Positions 62,014-64,000 of a DNA stretch of 64,000 bases are shown here, piece by piece. The position numbers and the translations under genes are program-made. Source of the DNA: Clostridium sp. AM22-11AC (GTDB taxonomy: Bacteria > Bacillota > Clostridia > Lachnospirales > Lachnospiraceae); the NCBI RefSeq assembly GCF_003473545.1, contig NZ_QUCM01000001.1, positions 62,001 to 126,000 on the forward strand, given 5' to 3'. The notes below the pieces were generated by a model. That model was not told the origin of the DNA and did not search any database. It was given only the letters and a program-made list of their open reading frames with translations. Positions within the stretch are counted from its first letter, which is position 1; the number at the start of each line of letters is the position of its first letter.

Positions 62014-63102
62014 GTGAAAAAACGAAATCTGATTCTGCTTACAACTGTCTGCCTGGCTTTATCGGCCTGCCATCCTGCTTCTGCTCCCTCTTCCGGCTCC
62101 AAAACTTCTGTTTCTGAAGCTTCCGCTTCAAAACAGGAGGAAAGCAAAGATCTGGCAGCAGACGAAAGCCTTTCCCGCGAGCTTTATGCTATGGATACCG
62201 TTATGAACCTGACTGCCTATGGTCCCAACGCCTCTGCTGCCTTAGAGGCTTCTGTCTCTGAGATCAACCGCCTGGACAGTCTGTTATCCATTTCAAGTGA
62301 AAAGGGAGAGATCTACCGGATCAATGCAGATAAAGAAGGAACTGTTTCAGAAGATGTAAATGCTCTTCTTAGTCGTTCCCTGGAACTTTCCCAGATGACA
62401 GACGGATTGTTTGACTGTACCATTGAACCGGTTATGGAAGCCTGGGGCTTTACCACCCAGAATTTCCGTATCCCTTCTGAAGAAGAACTGGAGGAACTTT
62501 TATCCCACGTGGATTATAAACAGGTAAATCTGGAAAATTCTACGGTAACCATTCCCGAAGATGTCCGCCTGGATCTTGGAGGTATTGCCAAAGGTTTTAC
62601 TTCTTCCCGTGTAATGGATATTTTCCGTGAAAATGGTGTTACCAGCGGCATTATCTCCCTTGGTGGAAACGTACAAGCTTTAGGACACAAACCGGACGGA
62701 AATATGTGGCGCGTAGGCATTCAGGATCCACATGATCTGAACTCTACCTTTGCTGTAGTGGAAGTAGCTGACCAGGCAGTGATCACCTCAGGCGGCTATC
62801 AGCGCTATTTTGAGGAAAATGGACAGACCTACCACCATATCATTGACCCACGGACCGGATATCCTGCTGAAAACGGACTGATCTCCGTTACCATTATCAG
62901 CGCTGACGGAACTCTGGCAGATGCCCTTTCCACCTCTCTTTTTATCATGGGGCCGGAAGAGGCTTCCAGTTTCTGGAAAAAACACAGAGACACCTTTGAT
63001 GCGATCATGATGAAAGAGGATGGTACTGTTATGGTAACCGCCGGTCTTGCAGACCACTGCAGCGTTACTACTGGCGGAAATGTTGAGGTGATACAGGAAT
63101 GA
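62014..63102 (+). CDS. apbE: FAD:protein FMN transferase (ApbE), lipoprotein
   Basis: This 362-residue protein attaches FMN covalently to Thr/Ser in DxxSGATxT-type motifs of other proteins outside the membrane. It has a lipobox LSAC (Cys19) and a Ser-rich linker. The ApbE core shows AMDTVMNLTAYG, LDLGGIAKGFTSSRVMDI, ISLGGNVQALG, HHIIDPRTGYPA and the metal/flavin site SADGTLADALSTSLFIMG. I start at GTG 62014, 8 bases after GAGG; a GTG at 62005 overlaps that site. The NusG-II gene overlaps its stop. The nearby FMN-motif surface proteins are its obvious candidate substrates. Confidence 0.95.
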   Translation: MKKRNLILLTTVCLALSACHPASAPSSGSKTSVSEASASKQEESKDLAADESLSRELYAMDTVMNLTAYGPNASAALEASVSEINRLDSLLSISSEKGEIYRINADKEGTVSEDVNALLSRSLELSQMTDGLFDCTIEPVMEAWGFTTQNFRIPSEEELEELLSHVDYKQVNLENSTVTIPEDVRLDLGGIAKGFTSSRVMDIFRENGVTSGIISLGGNVQALGHKPDGNMWRVGIQDPHDLNSTFAVVEVADQAVITSGGYQRYFEENGQTYHHIIDPRTGYPAENGLISVTIISADGTLADALSTSLFIMGPEEASSFWKKHRDTFDAIMMKEDGTVMVTAGLADHCSVTTGGNVEVIQE

Positions 63103-63497
63103 AAATGAACCCATCCCATAAAAAGACTCTTATTCTGGTCATTGTCCTTTTGCTTTGTGCCGCTTTTGCCAGTTTTTGGACAGCCCGGCAAAACCAAAAG
63201 AATGATGCTGCAGTTGCCGTTATCACTTACCAGGGAAAAGATATCCGCACCGTAGATTTAAGTACGGTAAAGGAAACGGAAACCTTTACCCTTGGAGAAC
63301 CTGGAGAACAGAATACCATCCAGATCTCCCCAAAAGGGATCGGTGTGATTGAAGCAGACTGCAGAGACCAGATCTGCGTCAAACAGGGGATCCACTCCCA
63401 TGGCCCGGAACCCATCGTATGCCTGCCTCATAAACTGAGCATCCGTTTTATCTCTTCTAATACAGATAATTCCCTGGATGCAGTGACCGGACGGTAA
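63099..63497 (+). CDS. NusG domain II-containing membrane protein
   Basis: This 132-residue protein has one N-terminal membrane helix (about 9-30) and an extracellular NusG domain II-like fold with Cys-containing motifs DCRDQICVKQG and EPIVCLPHKLSI, ending LDAVTGR. Such proteins are typically encoded beside apbE, Rnf-like or Gx-transporter genes in flavin and electron-transfer loci of Firmicutes. Its ATG overlaps the apbE stop (ATGA), so the two are co-translated. Its precise function is unknown. Confidence 0.9.
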   Translation: MKMNPSHKKTLILVIVLLLCAAFASFWTARQNQKNDAAVAVITYQGKDIRTVDLSTVKETETFTLGEPGEQNTIQISPKGIGVIEADCRDQICVKQGIHSHGPEPIVCLPHKLSIRFISSNTDNSLDAVTGR

Positions 63498-63521
63498 AAA
63501 TATCATAAAGAAACCGGAAAC

Positions 63522-64000
63522 TTGACAGAGCATCCTGAAATGGAATTTGTACAGCTGCAGATCAACTACGCTGACTGGGAAAATCCGGCTGTTCAGTCCA
63601 GAAGATGTTATGAAGTAGCAAGAAAACACGGAAAACCAGTGATCATCATGGAACCTGTAAAAGGCGGAATGTTGGCAAATCCTCCAGAGTCTGTTGCAGA
63701 TATCTTAAAGACTGCTGAACCTGACTCTTCCGTAGCATCCTGGGCTGTACGTTTTGCTGCCAACCTGGAAGGTGTGATCACTGTCCTTTCCGGTATGAGC
63801 AATGTAGAACAGATGGCTGACAACCTTTCTTATATGAAGAGTTTCACCGGCTTAACTGACGCTCAGAAAGATACCCTTAAAAAGGCTCAGGAAGAATTAG
63901 CCCGCATCCCTCTGATCCCATGTACTACCTGTAACTACTGCGCAAAAGTCTGTCCAATGGATATCGGTATCTCCGGCTCCTTCACTGCTATGAACTACCT
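63522..64000 (+). pseudogene. 5'-truncated aldo/keto reductase with 4Fe-4S domain (runs off window)
   Basis: The frame reads LTEHPEMEFVQLQINYADW, then VIIMEPVKGGML and WAVRFAANLEGVITVLSGMS, the C-terminal half of the aldo/keto reductase barrel. After it comes CTTCNYCAKVCPMDI, a ferredoxin-like 4Fe-4S site typical of the Fe-S subfamily. The N-terminal half, with the catalytic Asp-Tyr-Lys-His residues, is absent. The homology starts 25 bases after the NusG-II stop with no promoter or RBS. This looks like a deletion or rearrangement scar, or a mis-join in the sequence. The 3' end continues beyond 64000. Confidence 0.8.

Overview
The window looks like chromosomal DNA of a gut-type Firmicute, most likely a Lachnospiraceae member. 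This rests on moderate GC, strong SD motifs, a CIRCE-controlled groESL, the cysS-mrnC-rlmB block, a DUF4860-type pilin cluster, MocR and CarD regulators, and many GGDEF/hybrid-kinase genes. Most genes are on the minus strand. I see no phage, insertion sequence or CRISPR array.

Layout. 1-5.4 kb: a sugar-acid locus with an IlvD/Edd-family dehydratase, a DctPQM TRAP transporter and the start of a possible IolB-like gene; dehydratase and transporter share TGTCTGA-type inverted repeats. 5.4-7.7 kb: groESL. 7.7-20.1 kb: an acidic membrane protein, then a signalling island: a hybrid kinase lacking its phosphoacceptor His, a GGDEF-REC-HD-GYP protein, a MORN-like protein, a MocR regulator lacking its PLP lysine, glnS, a REC fragment, and a GGDEF / histidine kinase pair that looks like one gene split by a frameshift. 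20.2-22.1 kb: two tRNA-Thr, a flavodoxin-like protein and L-lactate dehydrogenase. 22.1-27.3 kb: a small type IV filament cluster (PilT, GspF/PilC, four small pilin-like proteins) next to a secreted transglutaminase-like protein. 27.3-32.1 kb: rlmB, mrnC, cysS, ispF with a Cys-rich tail, a lipid kinase, and a duplicated tRNA-Val/tRNA-Met pair. 32.2-36.3 kb: fructose PTS (fruA, fruK) and an RpiR regulator. 36.5-40.5 kb: PAP2-like protein, glycosyltransferase, CPBP protease, carbamate kinase, CarD regulator. 40.6-51.2 kb: AEC transporter, aminotransferase, two 2-hydroxyacid dehydrogenases, a complete branched-chain-type ABC importer (livJHMGF) and a PucR regulator, which together suggest amino-acid/2-oxo-acid/2-hydroxy-acid metabolism. 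51.4-56.0 kb: carAB behind a very structured leader.

56.1-64.0 kb is the most unusual part. Two large secreted, repeat-containing proteins carry flavinylation-like motifs (DAVSSAT twice, DDVSGATCT, DAVSRAT) and acidic tails. They are divergent from apbE (FAD:protein FMN transferase) and a NusG domain II protein. This suggests a surface flavoprotein / extracellular electron-transfer system. Both large genes are interrupted by single-base frameshifts, so they are either decaying or affected by sequence errors. The window ends in a 5'-truncated Fe-S aldo/keto reductase.

Start sites were chosen by eye from ribosome-binding sites. Family assignments come from recognised motifs, not from database searches.
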